From Comamonas koreensis (GTDB lineage Bacteria > Pseudomonadota > Gammaproteobacteria > Burkholderiales > Burkholderiaceae_C), in NCBI RefSeq assembly GCF_014076495.1, contig NZ_CP043575.1, forward strand, positions 3,968,001-4,032,000: a stretch of DNA of 64,000 nt, read 5' to 3'. Position numbers and translations under genes: made by a program. The notes beneath the pieces are model-generated. The model made no database searches. It saw only the letters and a program-made list of their open reading frames with translations, and was not told the DNA's origin. Numbering within the stretch: the first letter of the stretch is position 1; the number at the start of each line of letters is the position of its first letter. Shown here in pieces: positions 17,754 to 25,944 of this stretch.

Positions 17754-18839
17754 TCAGGGCAGTTTGACCTGGGCCATGTACTGGTTGAAGGGGTACTCGG
17801 AGAAGCGGTTCCACAGGATCTGGTCCTTCTGGAAGGCGCGCATGTCCTGGTGGATCTTCTTGAACTCGGGCGACTTGGCCTCGTGCTCGGCAAAGGTTTC
17901 CATCGAGGCCTTGAAGCCAGCGTCCATCAGCTCCTTGGAGAACGGCTTGAGCTGGGTCTTGTTGGCTACCAGGTTCTTCAGCGCGATGGGGTTGAGCACC
18001 TGGTACTTGGCGGTCATGTCGGCAGCGGCCACGCGGGTGGCGGCGTCCAGGATGGCCTTGTTCTCGGGCGACAGCGCGTTGTACTTCTTGATATTGATGA
18101 AGAACTCCAGATCAGCCGAGCCTTCCCACCAACCGGGGTAGTAGTAGAACGGAGCGACCTTGTTGAAGCCCAGCTTTTCATCGTCGTAGGGACCGACAAA
18201 TTCCACCGCGTCCAGCGTGCCCTTTTCCAGCGCCTGGTACACGTCGCCCGCTGGCATGTTCTGCGCGACCACGCCCAGCTTGGCCATGGCCTCACCGAAC
18301 ACACCGCCGCCCATGCGCATCTTCAGGCCCTTCAAGTCAGCCACGGTCTTGATTTCCTTGCGGTACCAGCCGCCCATCTGGGTGGTGGTGTTGCCCGCCG
18401 ATGCGGTCTTGAAGTTGTATTTCTCAAAGAAGGCATCGAGCAGCTTGCGGCCGTTGCCGTGGTCCTTCCAGCCCGCCATCTGCAGGGTGGTCAGGCCAAA
18501 GGGCACGGCGCAGCTGAACGCGAAGATCGGGTCCTTGCCGGTGAAGTAGTAGGCCGCCGTCTGGGCCATGTCGATGGTGTCGCCCTGCAGCGCATCGACC
18601 ACGCCGAATGCGGGCATCAGCTCGCCCGCAGGGTGGACCGAGATTTCAAACTTGCCGCCGGACATGGCCTTGACGGCCGCAGACAGCTTTTCAGCGGAGC
18701 CGAAGATGGTGTCAAGCGACTTGGGGAAGCTCGAGGCCAGGCGCCAGCGCACTGCAGCCTGTGCATGCACGGCCGGTGCCACCCCTGCGGCCAGAACGCC
18801 AGCGATACCGGCATTTTTGATAAGCGAACGACGATCCAT
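17754..18839 (-). CDS. dctP: TRAP transporter substrate-binding protein (DctP type)
   Basis: A 361-residue periplasmic binding protein. The start at 18839 gives MDRRSLIKNAGIAGVLAAGV...VHAQA, a twin-arginine-like signal, with GGAGACA upstream. Typical DctP features are KLSAAVKAMSGGKFEISVHPAGEL, GWYRKEIKTVADLKGLKMRM (the conserved R-containing substrate loop) and GTLDAVEFVGPYDDEKLG. The WYR and GPYDD context is of the TakP/mannitol-chloroaromatic subgroup, which binds 2-oxo acids or related anions. It faces dctQM with ~270 bp between, so the binding protein is transcribed apart from its permease. Confidence 0.92.
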   Translation of the reverse strand: MDRRSLIKNAGIAGVLAAGVAPAVHAQAAVRWRLASSFPKSLDTIFGSAEKLSAAVKAMSGGKFEISVHPAGELMPAFGVVDALQGDTIDMAQTAAYYFTGKDPIFAFSCAVPFGLTTLQMAGWKDHGNGRKLLDAFFEKYNFKTASAGNTTTQMGGWYRKEIKTVADLKGLKMRMGGGVFGEAMAKLGVVAQNMPAGDVYQALEKGTLDAVEFVGPYDDEKLGFNKVAPFYYYPGWWEGSADLEFFINIKKYNALSPENKAILDAATRVAAADMTAKYQVLNPIALKNLVANKTQLKPFSKELMDAGFKASMETFAEHEAKSPEFKKIHQDMRAFQKDQILWNRFSEYPFNQYMAQVKLP

Positions 18840-19008
18840 TCGTGTCTCCAATTATTTGTTGAAAGTAAAGGTAGCTATCCTGCCATAGGCGCGAGCCGCT
18901 TTTAGCTTTGCAAATTGTAGAAATGGTTGCAGAAGTGACTTCAGCGGGTTTTCCCCAGAGTTTTGCAAAGGATTCTGTCCGCATTGCGCCACAGGCGGCG
19001 CAGGCCAC

Positions 19009-19038
19009 AAAAAAGCCCGGTTCACCATGACCGGGCTT
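19009..19038 (-). terminator. Terminator of the xseB-ispA-dxs operon
   Basis: AAGCCCGGT/ACCGGGCTT stem (19013-19021 with 19030-19038). A T-tract is encoded on the minus strand, 35 bp past the dxs stop. Confidence 0.85.
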
Positions 19039-19072
19039 GTCAAGAGAACCAGGCGCGTGCCAGGCGGGCGGA

Positions 19073-20986
19073 TCAGGCCGCAGCGCTCTGGCCGGCGGCC
19101 GCCTCAGGCACCGCAAAGCGTTCGCGGATGCTGCGCTCGATGCCCGTCGCATCCAGGCCCTGCATGGCCATCAGCTTGGCCGGGTCGCCATGCTCGATAA
19201 AGGCATCGGGCAGGCCCAGCTGCAGCACCGGCACATCGATGTGCAGCTGCTGCAATGCCTCGAGCACCGCGCTGCCCGCGCCGCCCATCAGGCAACCGTC
19301 TTCGACAGTGACCAGCGCCTCATGGCTTTGCGCTACCTGCTCGAGCAGCTCGGTATCGAGCGGCTTGGCCCAGCGCATGTTCACCACCGTGGCGTTGAGC
19401 GCCTCACCGGCCTGCAAGGCCGGATAGAGCAGACTGCCAAAGGCCAGGATGGCGATGCGCGGGCGGCCCGCCACCGCAGGCTGCGCCTGGCGGCGGATCT
19501 CGCCCTTGCCAAAGGGCAGGCCTTCCAGCGATTCGAGTGGCGCCACACCGGCCCCCGCGCCACGCGGGTAGCGCACGGTCACCGGGTGGTTCTGCGCAAA
19601 AGCGGTGCTCAGCAGCTGGCGGCATTCGCGCTCATCGGCCGGGCAGGCGACGCTCATGTTCGGAATGGCGCGGGTAAAGGCGATGTCGTAGTTGCCGGCA
19701 TGGGTGGCGCCATCGGCCCCCACCAGGCCCGCGCGATCCAGCGCAAACACCACGGGCAGGTTTTGCAGCGCCACATCGTGGATCAGCTGGTCATAGCCGC
19801 GCTGCAGGAAGGTCGAATAGATGGCGACCACCGGCTTGAGCCCTTCGCAGGCCAGGCCAGCGGCAAAGGTCACACTGTGCTGCTCGGCAATGCCCACATC
19901 GAAGTAGCGCTTGGGAAAGCGCTTTTCAAACTCGACCATGCCCGAGCCTTCGCGCATGGCTGGAGTGATCGCGACCAGGCGCTCGTCCTGGGCGGCCATG
20001 TCGCACAGCCAGTGGCCAAAGACCTGGGTAAAGGTGGGCTTGGGCGGCGTGGCGGGCTTGACCAGGCCGATGGCCGGGTCAAACTTGCCCGGGCCATGGT
20101 AGGCCACCGGGTCGGCCTCGGCCAGCTTGTAGCCCTGGCCCTTTTTGGTGACCACATGCAGAAACTGCGGGCCCTTGAGCTGGCGGATGTTCTCCAGGGT
20201 GGGAATCAGCGAATCGAGGTCATGGCCATCGATGGGGCCGATGTAGTTGAAGCCGAAGTTCTCGAACAGGGTGGCGGGCACCACCATGCCCTTGGCCTGC
20301 TGCTCCAGGCGCTTGGCCAGCTCCAGGAGCGGCGGCACCTGCTTGAGCATGCTCTTGCCCACGCCCCGCGCCTTGGCATAGAACTGGCCGCTCATCAGCT
20401 GCGCCAGGTAGCGGTTGAGCGCGCCCACCGGCGGGCTGATGCTCATGTCGTTGTCGTTCAGGATCACCAGCAGATTGGCATCGCTGACCCCGGCGTTGTT
20501 CAGCGCCTCGAAGGCCATGCCGGCGGTCATCGCGCCATCGCCAATGATGGCCACCGCCTGGCGGTCGCTGCCCTGCAGCTTGAAGGCCTCGGCCATGCCC
20601 AGCGCCGCCGAGATACTGGTCGATGAATGGGCGGTGCCAAAGGCGTCGTATTCGCTCTCGCTGCGCAGCGGAAAGCCCGAGATGCCGCCCCACTGGCGCA
20701 GGCCCTGCATGCGGTCGCGCCGGCCCGTCAGAATCTTGTGCGGATAGGTCTGGTGGCCCACATCCCAGACAAAGCGGTCATGCGGCGTTTCATAGACGGC
20801 GTGCAGCGCAATGGTCAGCTCCACCGTGCCCAGGTTGGAGCTGAGGTGCCCGCCGGTCTTGGACACGCTCTCGAGCACGAACTCCCGCAGCTCACGCGCC
20901 AGGGTCTTGAGCTCGGCGCGCGACATCTTGCGCAGATCCGCCGGGTCATTGACGGTGGCTAGCAGGGGAAAGGTCTTCGTGGACAT
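19073..20986 (-). CDS. dxs: 1-deoxy-D-xylulose-5-phosphate synthase
   Basis: First enzyme of the MEP isoprenoid pathway: it joins pyruvate and glyceraldehyde 3-phosphate, using thiamine diphosphate. The protein is 637 residues, full length for the family. Visible features are [16 protein letters not shown], the TPP-binding [18 protein letters not shown]...NDNDMSISP, the central pyrimidine-binding region ...[37 protein letters not shown], and [15 protein letters not shown]. It is the last gene of the operon with xseB and ispA, which supplies precursors for ubiquinone and undecaprenyl lipid. Confidence 0.97.
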   Translation of the reverse strand: MSTKTFPLLATVNDPADLRKMSRAELKTLARELREFVLESVSKTGGHLSSNLGTVELTIALHAVYETPHDRFVWDVGHQTYPHKILTGRRDRMQGLRQWGGISGFPLRSESEYDAFGTAHSSTSISAALGMAEAFKLQGSDRQAVAIIGDGAMTAGMAFEALNNAGVSDANLLVILNDNDMSISPPVGALNRYLAQLMSGQFYAKARGVGKSMLKQVPPLLELAKRLEQQAKGMVVPATLFENFGFNYIGPIDGHDLDSLIPTLENIRQLKGPQFLHVVTKKGQGYKLAEADPVAYHGPGKFDPAIGLVKPATPPKPTFTQVFGHWLCDMAAQDERLVAITPAMREGSGMVEFEKRFPKRYFDVGIAEQHSVTFAAGLACEGLKPVVAIYSTFLQRGYDQLIHDVALQNLPVVFALDRAGLVGADGATHAGNYDIAFTRAIPNMSVACPADERECRQLLSTAFAQNHPVTVRYPRGAGAGVAPLESLEGLPFGKGEIRRQAQPAVAGRPRIAILAFGSLLYPALQAGEALNATVVNMRWAKPLDTELLEQVAQSHEALVTVEDGCLMGGAGSAVLEALQQLHIDVPVLQLGLPDAFIEHGDPAKLMAMQGLDATGIERSIRERFAVPEAAAGQSAAA

Positions 20987-21111
20987 ACTATGGTTTGGTC
21001 ACTTGCTACGCATACCTCGGAAGCATCCGCGCAGTTTTTTTACTGGAATGGCAAGGGGCTATGTTAGCGCCTTGAGGCCGGTTAAGCCGTCACAAGGCGC
21101 ATTTGGCCTAC

Positions 21112-22020
21112 TCAATGGCTGCGGCGCACCACCATGTCGGCCAGCGCCGCGAGCGCGGCCGTCTGGGGCAAACCGCTGCCTGCCAGTGCCCGCTGCGCCT
21201 CGGCCAGCAGCTCATGGGCATAGTCGCGCGCGGGCTGCAGGCCCATCAGCGATACATAGGTGGGCTTGTCGTTGTCGGCGTCCTTGCCGGCGGTCTTGCC
21301 CAGCGTTGCCGAATCGGCCACCACATCGAGCACATCGTCGATCACCTGGAACGCCAGTCCCAGGGCGGCGCCGTATTGCTTCAGTGCTGCGAGCGCTGCG
21401 CCCTGGATGCCGGCGCAGGTGGCGCCCATCTCGACGCTGGCCTGCAGCAGCGCGCCGGTCTTGAGCTTGTGCATCTGCTGGAGCTGCTCGCGGCTGAGCT
21501 GCTTGCCCACACTGGCCAGGTCAATGGCCTGGCCACCGGCCATGCCGTTGTAGCCCGCTGCCCAGGCCAGCTGGCGGCACAGGCGCGCCTGCACGCCATC
21601 GGAGATGGCACTGCCCTCGGGAACCAGGATCTCGAACGCCAGCGCCTGCAGCGCGTCGCCCGCGAGCAAGGCCTGGGCCTGGCCAAACTGCACATGGACG
21701 GTGGGCTTGCCACGGCGCAGCACATCGTTGTCCATACAGGGCATATCGTCATGCACCAGCGAATAGGCGTGGATCAGCTCCACCGCGCAGCCGGCGCGCA
21801 AGGCGGCCTCTGCCTGGGACGCATCCAGGCTGCCCACGGCCTGGGCAGCGGCCAGCACCAGCAGCGGGCGCAGGCGCTTGCCGCCATCGAGCACGGCGTA
21901 GCGCATGGGCTCGCCCAGGTTGGCAGGGGCATCGGCGGCAATCCACAGCGTGAGGGCGTCCTCCACGCGGGCGAGTTCCTGGCTGCACCAAAGGGCAAAA
22001 TTATCGTGCGCTGAAGTCAT
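21112..22020 (-). CDS. ispA: Polyprenyl (farnesyl/geranyl) diphosphate synthase
   Basis: A ~302-residue short-chain prenyltransferase that condenses isopentenyl and allylic diphosphates. The first Asp-rich motif lies in YSLVHDDMPCMDNDVLRRGKPT and the second in FQVIDDVLDV; both metal sites look intact. The two residues before the first motif and its DDxxxxD spacing suit a bacterial FPP synthase. The start at 22020 is ATG; a GTG three codons upstream (22029) is possible because GAGGAA lies close to it. It sits 9 bp after xseB and upstream of dxs. Confidence 0.94.
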   Translation of the reverse strand: MTSAHDNFALWCSQELARVEDALTLWIAADAPANLGEPMRYAVLDGGKRLRPLLVLAAAQAVGSLDASQAEAALRAGCAVELIHAYSLVHDDMPCMDNDVLRRGKPTVHVQFGQAQALLAGDALQALAFEILVPEGSAISDGVQARLCRQLAWAAGYNGMAGGQAIDLASVGKQLSREQLQQMHKLKTGALLQASVEMGATCAGIQGAALAALKQYGAALGLAFQVIDDVLDVVADSATLGKTAGKDADNDKPTYVSLMGLQPARDYAHELLAEAQRALAGSGLPQTAALAALADMVVRRSH

Positions 22021-22029
22021 GGTTAGCAC

Positions 22030-22287
22030 TTATTCCTCGCTGGTCCAGGGCTTGAGCTGGCCCTCATCCAGTACTTTGATCTGGTCCTGCACCGCCTCGA
22101 GCTTGCCCCGGCAAAATGCCAGCAGCACGGCGCCACGCTGGTAGGCGGCCAGCATGTCGCCCAAAGGCAGCTGACCGGACTCGATGCGCGCAACCAGGCC
22201 TTCGAGCTCCTGCAGCGCGCTTTCGTAGTTATCGGGTTCGGGCAGGTCCGGCGTGGCAGACGTCTTGGAGGCAGTGGCCTTGGGCAT
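22030..22287 (-). CDS. xseB: Exodeoxyribonuclease VII small subunit
   Basis: An 85-residue protein. The core [50 protein letters not shown] is the XseB coiled helical hairpin that binds the large subunit XseA; the enzyme degrades single-stranded DNA. The start at 22287 (MPKATASK) gives the usual length, and the longer open frame to 22599 has no homologous look. xseB-ispA-dxs is a widespread operon. Confidence 0.94.
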   Translation of the reverse strand: MPKATASKTSATPDLPEPDNYESALQELEGLVARIESGQLPLGDMLAAYQRGAVLLAFCRGKLEAVQDQIKVLDEGQLKPWTSEE

Positions 22288-22452
22288 GGGCAAAGGGGGC
22301 AAACAGCGTGCCCAGGTGCATGGATGTAAAGGCTCGATTTTAGGCGCAGGACAAGCGGCTGCGCGCGCAGCGACGACCAACCACCGTTGCGAGGCCTGCA
22401 GGCCCGGCCCAATTCCCACAAAAAATCCCGGCGATCTATCGTGAAATATGAG

Positions 22453-22472
22453 GCTATAGCTATCAATTTGAT
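22453..22472. repeat. Short AT-rich dyad of the AGCTATCAA...TTGATA type
   Basis: TATAGCTATCAATTTGATA contains a TATCAA/TTGATA dyad. Related sequences with AGCTAT/ATAGCT arms occur at 61072-61090 and about 61345-61366. I recall such intergenic dyads as scattered repeats in Comamonadaceae genomes; function unknown. Confidence 0.4.
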
Positions 22473-22505
22473 AATATTGGCGGTCTGTCTGTGCGATGAA
22501 GGATC

Positions 22506-22524
22506 GGTGACATGCTGTGTCACC
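22506..22524. promoter_or_regulatory. Perfect 19-bp palindrome upstream of the Rieske gene
   Basis: GGTGACA-N5-TGTCACC lies ~45 bp upstream of a consensus -10. It is probably an operator; the regulator is unknown. The rest of the 397-bp gap 22288-22684 shows no gene. Confidence 0.5.
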
Positions 22525-22569
22525 CATGGCCAATTCACGCATGGTCGGAACGGGAATAACCCCACTGGG

Positions 22570-22630
22570 TATAATCCCATTTTTCGCGAAACCGGCCATC
22601 CTTTGTTGTTGCTGCCGGTTTTATTTTTTT
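22570..22630 (+). promoter_or_regulatory. Consensus -10 followed by a terminator-like leader hairpin
   Basis: TATAAT at 22570-22575 is perfect, although no good -35 is seen. About 14 bp later comes AAACCGGC/GCCGGTTT (22589-22596 with 22614-22621) followed by TTATTTTTTT. The transcript would meet a terminator before the Rieske ORF at 22685, so this may be an attenuator. Confidence 0.45.
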
Positions 22631-22684
22631 CTCCGCGTGCGCACGCGCACCCTCCCTGTGGGGAGTCTTTAGGTCAGGTCACCC

Positions 22685-23824
22685 ATGTCTGATTTAAGTC
22701 TTCAACTGCAGCAGGCCGCAAGCCAACTTCCAGTTTCAAGCTACTTTGATCAAGCGCTTTTCGAGCGCGAGATGCAAACCATCTTCCAGAACGGCCCTAA
22801 ATATGTGGGCCACCAGCTGGCGATTCCCGAGATTGGCGACTACTACGCCCTTCCCCATGAAAAGGAAGGGCGGGCCCTGGTGCGCAATGCCGCAGGCCAG
22901 GCCGAGCTGATCTCCAACGTCTGCCGCCACCGCCAGGCGTTGATGCTCAAGGGCCGGGGCTCGCTCAACCACCAGCAAAAAGGCAGCGCCGGCGGCAATA
23001 TCGTCTGCCCGCTGCACCGCTGGACCTACAGCCCAAGCGGCGAGCTACTGGGCGCCCCGCACTTTGCCCAGGATCCCTGCCTCAACCTGAACAACTACAA
23101 GTTGCAGGAGTGGAATGGCCTCCTCTTTGAGGACAACGGCCGCAACATCCAGGCCGATCTGGCCAACATGGGCCCGGCCGCTGCCTTGAGCTTTGATGGT
23201 TTTGTGCTCAACCATGTCGAGATGCATGAGTGCAACTACAACTGGAAGACCTTTATCGAGGTCTACCTGGAGGACTACCACGTCGGCCCCTTCCACCCCG
23301 GACTGGGCAATTTCGTCACCTGCGACGATCTGAAGTGGGAGTTCGCCAAGGAGTACTCGGTGCAGACCGTGGGCGTGGCGCCCACCTTTGCCAAGCCAGG
23401 CTCGGACATCTACAAGACCTGGCACGAGGTGCTGCTGAACTTCCGAGGCGGCAAGATGCCCGAGCACGGCGCGATCTGGCTGACCTACTACCCCCACATC
23501 ATGGTGGAGTGGTACCCGCATGTGCTCACGGTCTCGACCTTGCACCCACTGGGCGTGGACAAGACCCTCAATGTGGTGGAGTTCTACTACCCCGAGGAAA
23601 TCAGCGCCTTCGAGCCCGAGTTTGTGCAGGCGCAGCGCGCCGCCTATATGGAAACGGCCATCGAAGACGACGAGATCGCCGAGCGCATGGATGCCGGCCG
23701 CAAGGCCTTGTTCGAGCGCGGCGACAACGAAGTGGGCCCCTACCAGAGTCCGATGGAAGACGGCATGCAGCACTTCCACGAGTGGTATCGGGGTATGATG
23801 CAGACCGCCGTTCCAGACAGGTGA
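22685..23824 (+). CDS. Rieske non-haem iron oxygenase, alpha subunit
   Basis: A 379-residue aromatic-ring-hydroxylating-type oxygenase. The Rieske [2Fe-2S] ligands are C80-x-H82 (CRH) and C108-x2-H111 (CPLH). The mononuclear iron site is in EDYHVGPFHPG with H199 and H204 plus a nearby Asp/Glu. The family uses O2 and electrons from a reductase to hydroxylate or demethylate a substrate. No ferredoxin, reductase or beta subunit is adjacent, so it is probably a single-component-type (alpha3) oxygenase fed by an unlinked reductase. It is expressed alone, behind a possible attenuator. Confidence 0.88.
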   Translation: MSDLSLQLQQAASQLPVSSYFDQALFEREMQTIFQNGPKYVGHQLAIPEIGDYYALPHEKEGRALVRNAAGQAELISNVCRHRQALMLKGRGSLNHQQKGSAGGNIVCPLHRWTYSPSGELLGAPHFAQDPCLNLNNYKLQEWNGLLFEDNGRNIQADLANMGPAAALSFDGFVLNHVEMHECNYNWKTFIEVYLEDYHVGPFHPGLGNFVTCDDLKWEFAKEYSVQTVGVAPTFAKPGSDIYKTWHEVLLNFRGGKMPEHGAIWLTYYPHIMVEWYPHVLTVSTLHPLGVDKTLNVVEFYYPEEISAFEPEFVQAQRAAYMETAIEDDEIAERMDAGRKALFERGDNEVGPYQSPMEDGMQHFHEWYRGMMQTAVPDR

Positions 23825-23925
23825 TCTGCCACGGCCAGGCACTCCCAACTACCAGGTAAGGTCTGCACAACACCTTGCCAGGGTCTGAACAAGGGCCCGG
23901 GCGAAGGTTCTGCAGAGCACCCCAC

Positions 23926-23957
23926 AGCTGCTAGCGCTTTGCGATAGCAGCTTTTTT
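23926..23957 (+). terminator. Terminator after the Rieske oxygenase gene
   Basis: AGCTGCTA/TAGCAGCT stem (23926-23933 with 23945-23952) followed by T6. The loop contains GCGCTTTGCGA. Confidence 0.8.
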
Positions 23958-23972
23958 ATTTAGAAATTTCCG

Positions 23973-24854
23973 ATGCAAGCCCTTTGGATGGTGGCCGCCG
24001 CGTTCATGTTTGCACTCATGGGCGTGTGCATCAAGTTCGCCTCTGTGTACTTCAATGCGGCCGAGATCGTGTTCTACCGCGGCCTCATCAGCATGGCGCT
24101 GATCTGGTGGCTCACCCGGCGCCAGCATATTTCGCTCACCACCCGCTACCCCAAGATGCATGCCTGGCGCAGCTGCATCGGTGTCACCTCGATGGGCATG
24201 TGGTTCTATGCGATCGGCAAGCTGCCGCTGGCCACCGCAATGACCTTGAACTACATGAGCAGCCTCTGGGTCGCGGCCTTTGTCGTGGGCAGCGCGCTGC
24301 TCACCTGGCGCCCCAAGGCAGAAGGCGACCAGCCGGCGCTGAACATTCCGCTGGTGCTGACGGTGATCAGTGGTTTTTGCGGCGTCATTCTGATGCTGCG
24401 CCCCAATATCGAGGCCGATCAGATGTTCGCCGGCCTGGTGGGCCTGATGTCCGGCCTGATCTCGGCCTTTGCCTACATGCAGGTGGTGGCCTTGTCGCGC
24501 ATGGGTGAGCCCGAGCAGCGTGTGGTCTTCTACTTTGCCGTGGGCTCGGCCATTGCCGGCGGCCTGGCGACCTTGTTTGTCGGAACGTCGAGCTTTCCCG
24601 GCTGGCCGGCGCTGTGGCTGATCCCCGTCGGCATTCTGGCCGCCGGCGCCCAGCTGGCGATGACGCGCGCCTACGGCTCGGCCACCACGCGCCGCGCCAC
24701 CCTGGTGGTCGCGAACCTGCAGTACTCGGGCATTGTGTTTGCAGGCCTCTTTAGCATCGTCGTCTTTGGCGACCAGATTCCGGCGATTGGCTGGATGGGC
24801 ATGGCCTTGATCGTCGGCAGCGGCATCGTCGCCACGGTGCTGCGCAAGCGCTGA
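23973..24854 (+). CDS. EamA/DMT-family inner-membrane transporter
   Basis: A 293-residue protein with about ten hydrophobic helices arranged as two EamA halves. The first starts MWMVAAAFMFALMGVCIKFASVYF with the conserved EIVFYRGLISM. The second contains GLMSGLISAFAYMQVVALSRMGEPEQRVVFYF and ends LIVGSGIVATVLRKR. The family exports small metabolites and amino acids; the substrate is unknown. It begins 16 bp after the previous terminator, so its promoter must overlap that region or it depends on read-through. Confidence 0.88.
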   Translation: MQALWMVAAAFMFALMGVCIKFASVYFNAAEIVFYRGLISMALIWWLTRRQHISLTTRYPKMHAWRSCIGVTSMGMWFYAIGKLPLATAMTLNYMSSLWVAAFVVGSALLTWRPKAEGDQPALNIPLVLTVISGFCGVILMLRPNIEADQMFAGLVGLMSGLISAFAYMQVVALSRMGEPEQRVVFYFAVGSAIAGGLATLFVGTSSFPGWPALWLIPVGILAAGAQLAMTRAYGSATTRRATLVVANLQYSGIVFAGLFSIVVFGDQIPAIGWMGMALIVGSGIVATVLRKR

Positions 24855-24956
24855 CCCGGGTCGGCAGCCGTTTGCGGGGTGGCGCGGCACCCGTTGCCTG
24901 CAGCGGGCGCGGCGCTGCCACATAATGTTTGCAAGATTTTTCTTGGAGCACCTGCC

Positions 24957-25877
24957 ATGGCCACCACGCCCCTCACCGCTGCCTATACCACCCTGATCAC
25001 CGTCGCCCAATTGCAGGCGCTGCAGCAGTCCAGCCCCCAACACGTGATGGTGTTTGACTGCAGCTTTGACCTGAGCCAGCCGGCCGCCGGTGCCGAGCAG
25101 TTTGCCCAGAGCCATATCGCAGGCGCCGTCTACGCCAACCTCGACAAGGACCTGAGCGCCCCGCACGGCGCCCTCAGCCACGGCCAGACGATTGCTGCCA
25201 CCGACCTGGGCGAGCCGGCCTCTGGCGGCCGCCATCCACTGCCCAGCCGCGAGCGCTTTGCGGTGTGGCTGTCGCAAGTGGGCTTTCGCAATGACATGCA
25301 GGCGGTCGTCTATGACCGCAATGGCGTGAACTACGCTGGCCGCCTGTGGTGGATGCTCAAGTGGGCCGGCCATGATGCCGTCGCCGTGCTCGACGGCGGC
25401 TTGCAGGCCTGGCAGGCCGCAGGCGGCGCGGTGGAGGCGGGCGAGGCGGTCAGCCATTTCCAGAGCAACTTCGAGCTGCGCCCTGCGCTGCGCACGCTCA
25501 AGACCGCTGCCCAGGTACAGCAAGCCCTGGGTACGCCGCAAACCATCATCGACGCGCGTGCGCCTGCGCGTTACCGTGGTGAGGTCGAACCGCTGGACCC
25601 GGTGGCCGGCCATATCCCTGGCGCCCTCAACCGGCCCTTTACGAGCAATATCGGTGCGGATGGCTGCTTCAAGCCCGCCGCTGAACTGCGTGCCGAGTTT
25701 GATGCGCTGCTGGCCGGGCACGACCCGCAGACGGTGGTGCACCAGTGCGGCAGCGGCGTCAGCGCACTGCCCAATCTGATCGCGATGGAGATTGCAGGCT
25801 ATGCGCCCACGGCGCTGTTTGCCGGCAGCTGGAGCGAATGGTGCAGCGACCCAGCGCGCCCGGTGGAAAGGGGCTGA
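24957..25877 (+). CDS. sseA: Sulfurtransferase, 3-mercaptopyruvate type
   Basis: A 306-residue protein with two rhodanese domains. The catalytic loop in the second is HQCGSGVSALPN. CGSGV[TS]A marks 3-mercaptopyruvate sulfurtransferase, while thiosulfate sulfurtransferases carry CRKGVT. It moves sulfur from 3-mercaptopyruvate to thiophiles such as thioredoxin or cyanide. The start at 24957 has TTGGAG at good spacing; the frame is open upstream to 24879. Confidence 0.9.
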   Translation: MATTPLTAAYTTLITVAQLQALQQSSPQHVMVFDCSFDLSQPAAGAEQFAQSHIAGAVYANLDKDLSAPHGALSHGQTIAATDLGEPASGGRHPLPSRERFAVWLSQVGFRNDMQAVVYDRNGVNYAGRLWWMLKWAGHDAVAVLDGGLQAWQAAGGAVEAGEAVSHFQSNFELRPALRTLKTAAQVQQALGTPQTIIDARAPARYRGEVEPLDPVAGHIPGALNRPFTSNIGADGCFKPAAELRAEFDALLAGHDPQTVVHQCGSGVSALPNLIAMEIAGYAPTALFAGSWSEWCSDPARPVERG

Positions 25878-25944
25878 TGGGCCGGTGCTGAACTACAGGG
25901 TCTGACCGCTCTCCCGCCGGCTGTCAGACCCAGTCCGCGCCCGC

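Noticed and set aside
22506..22524. Palindrome considered as a CRP/FNR site
   Set aside because: The GTGA and TCAC halves are 9 nt apart, not 6, so it does not fit that family.
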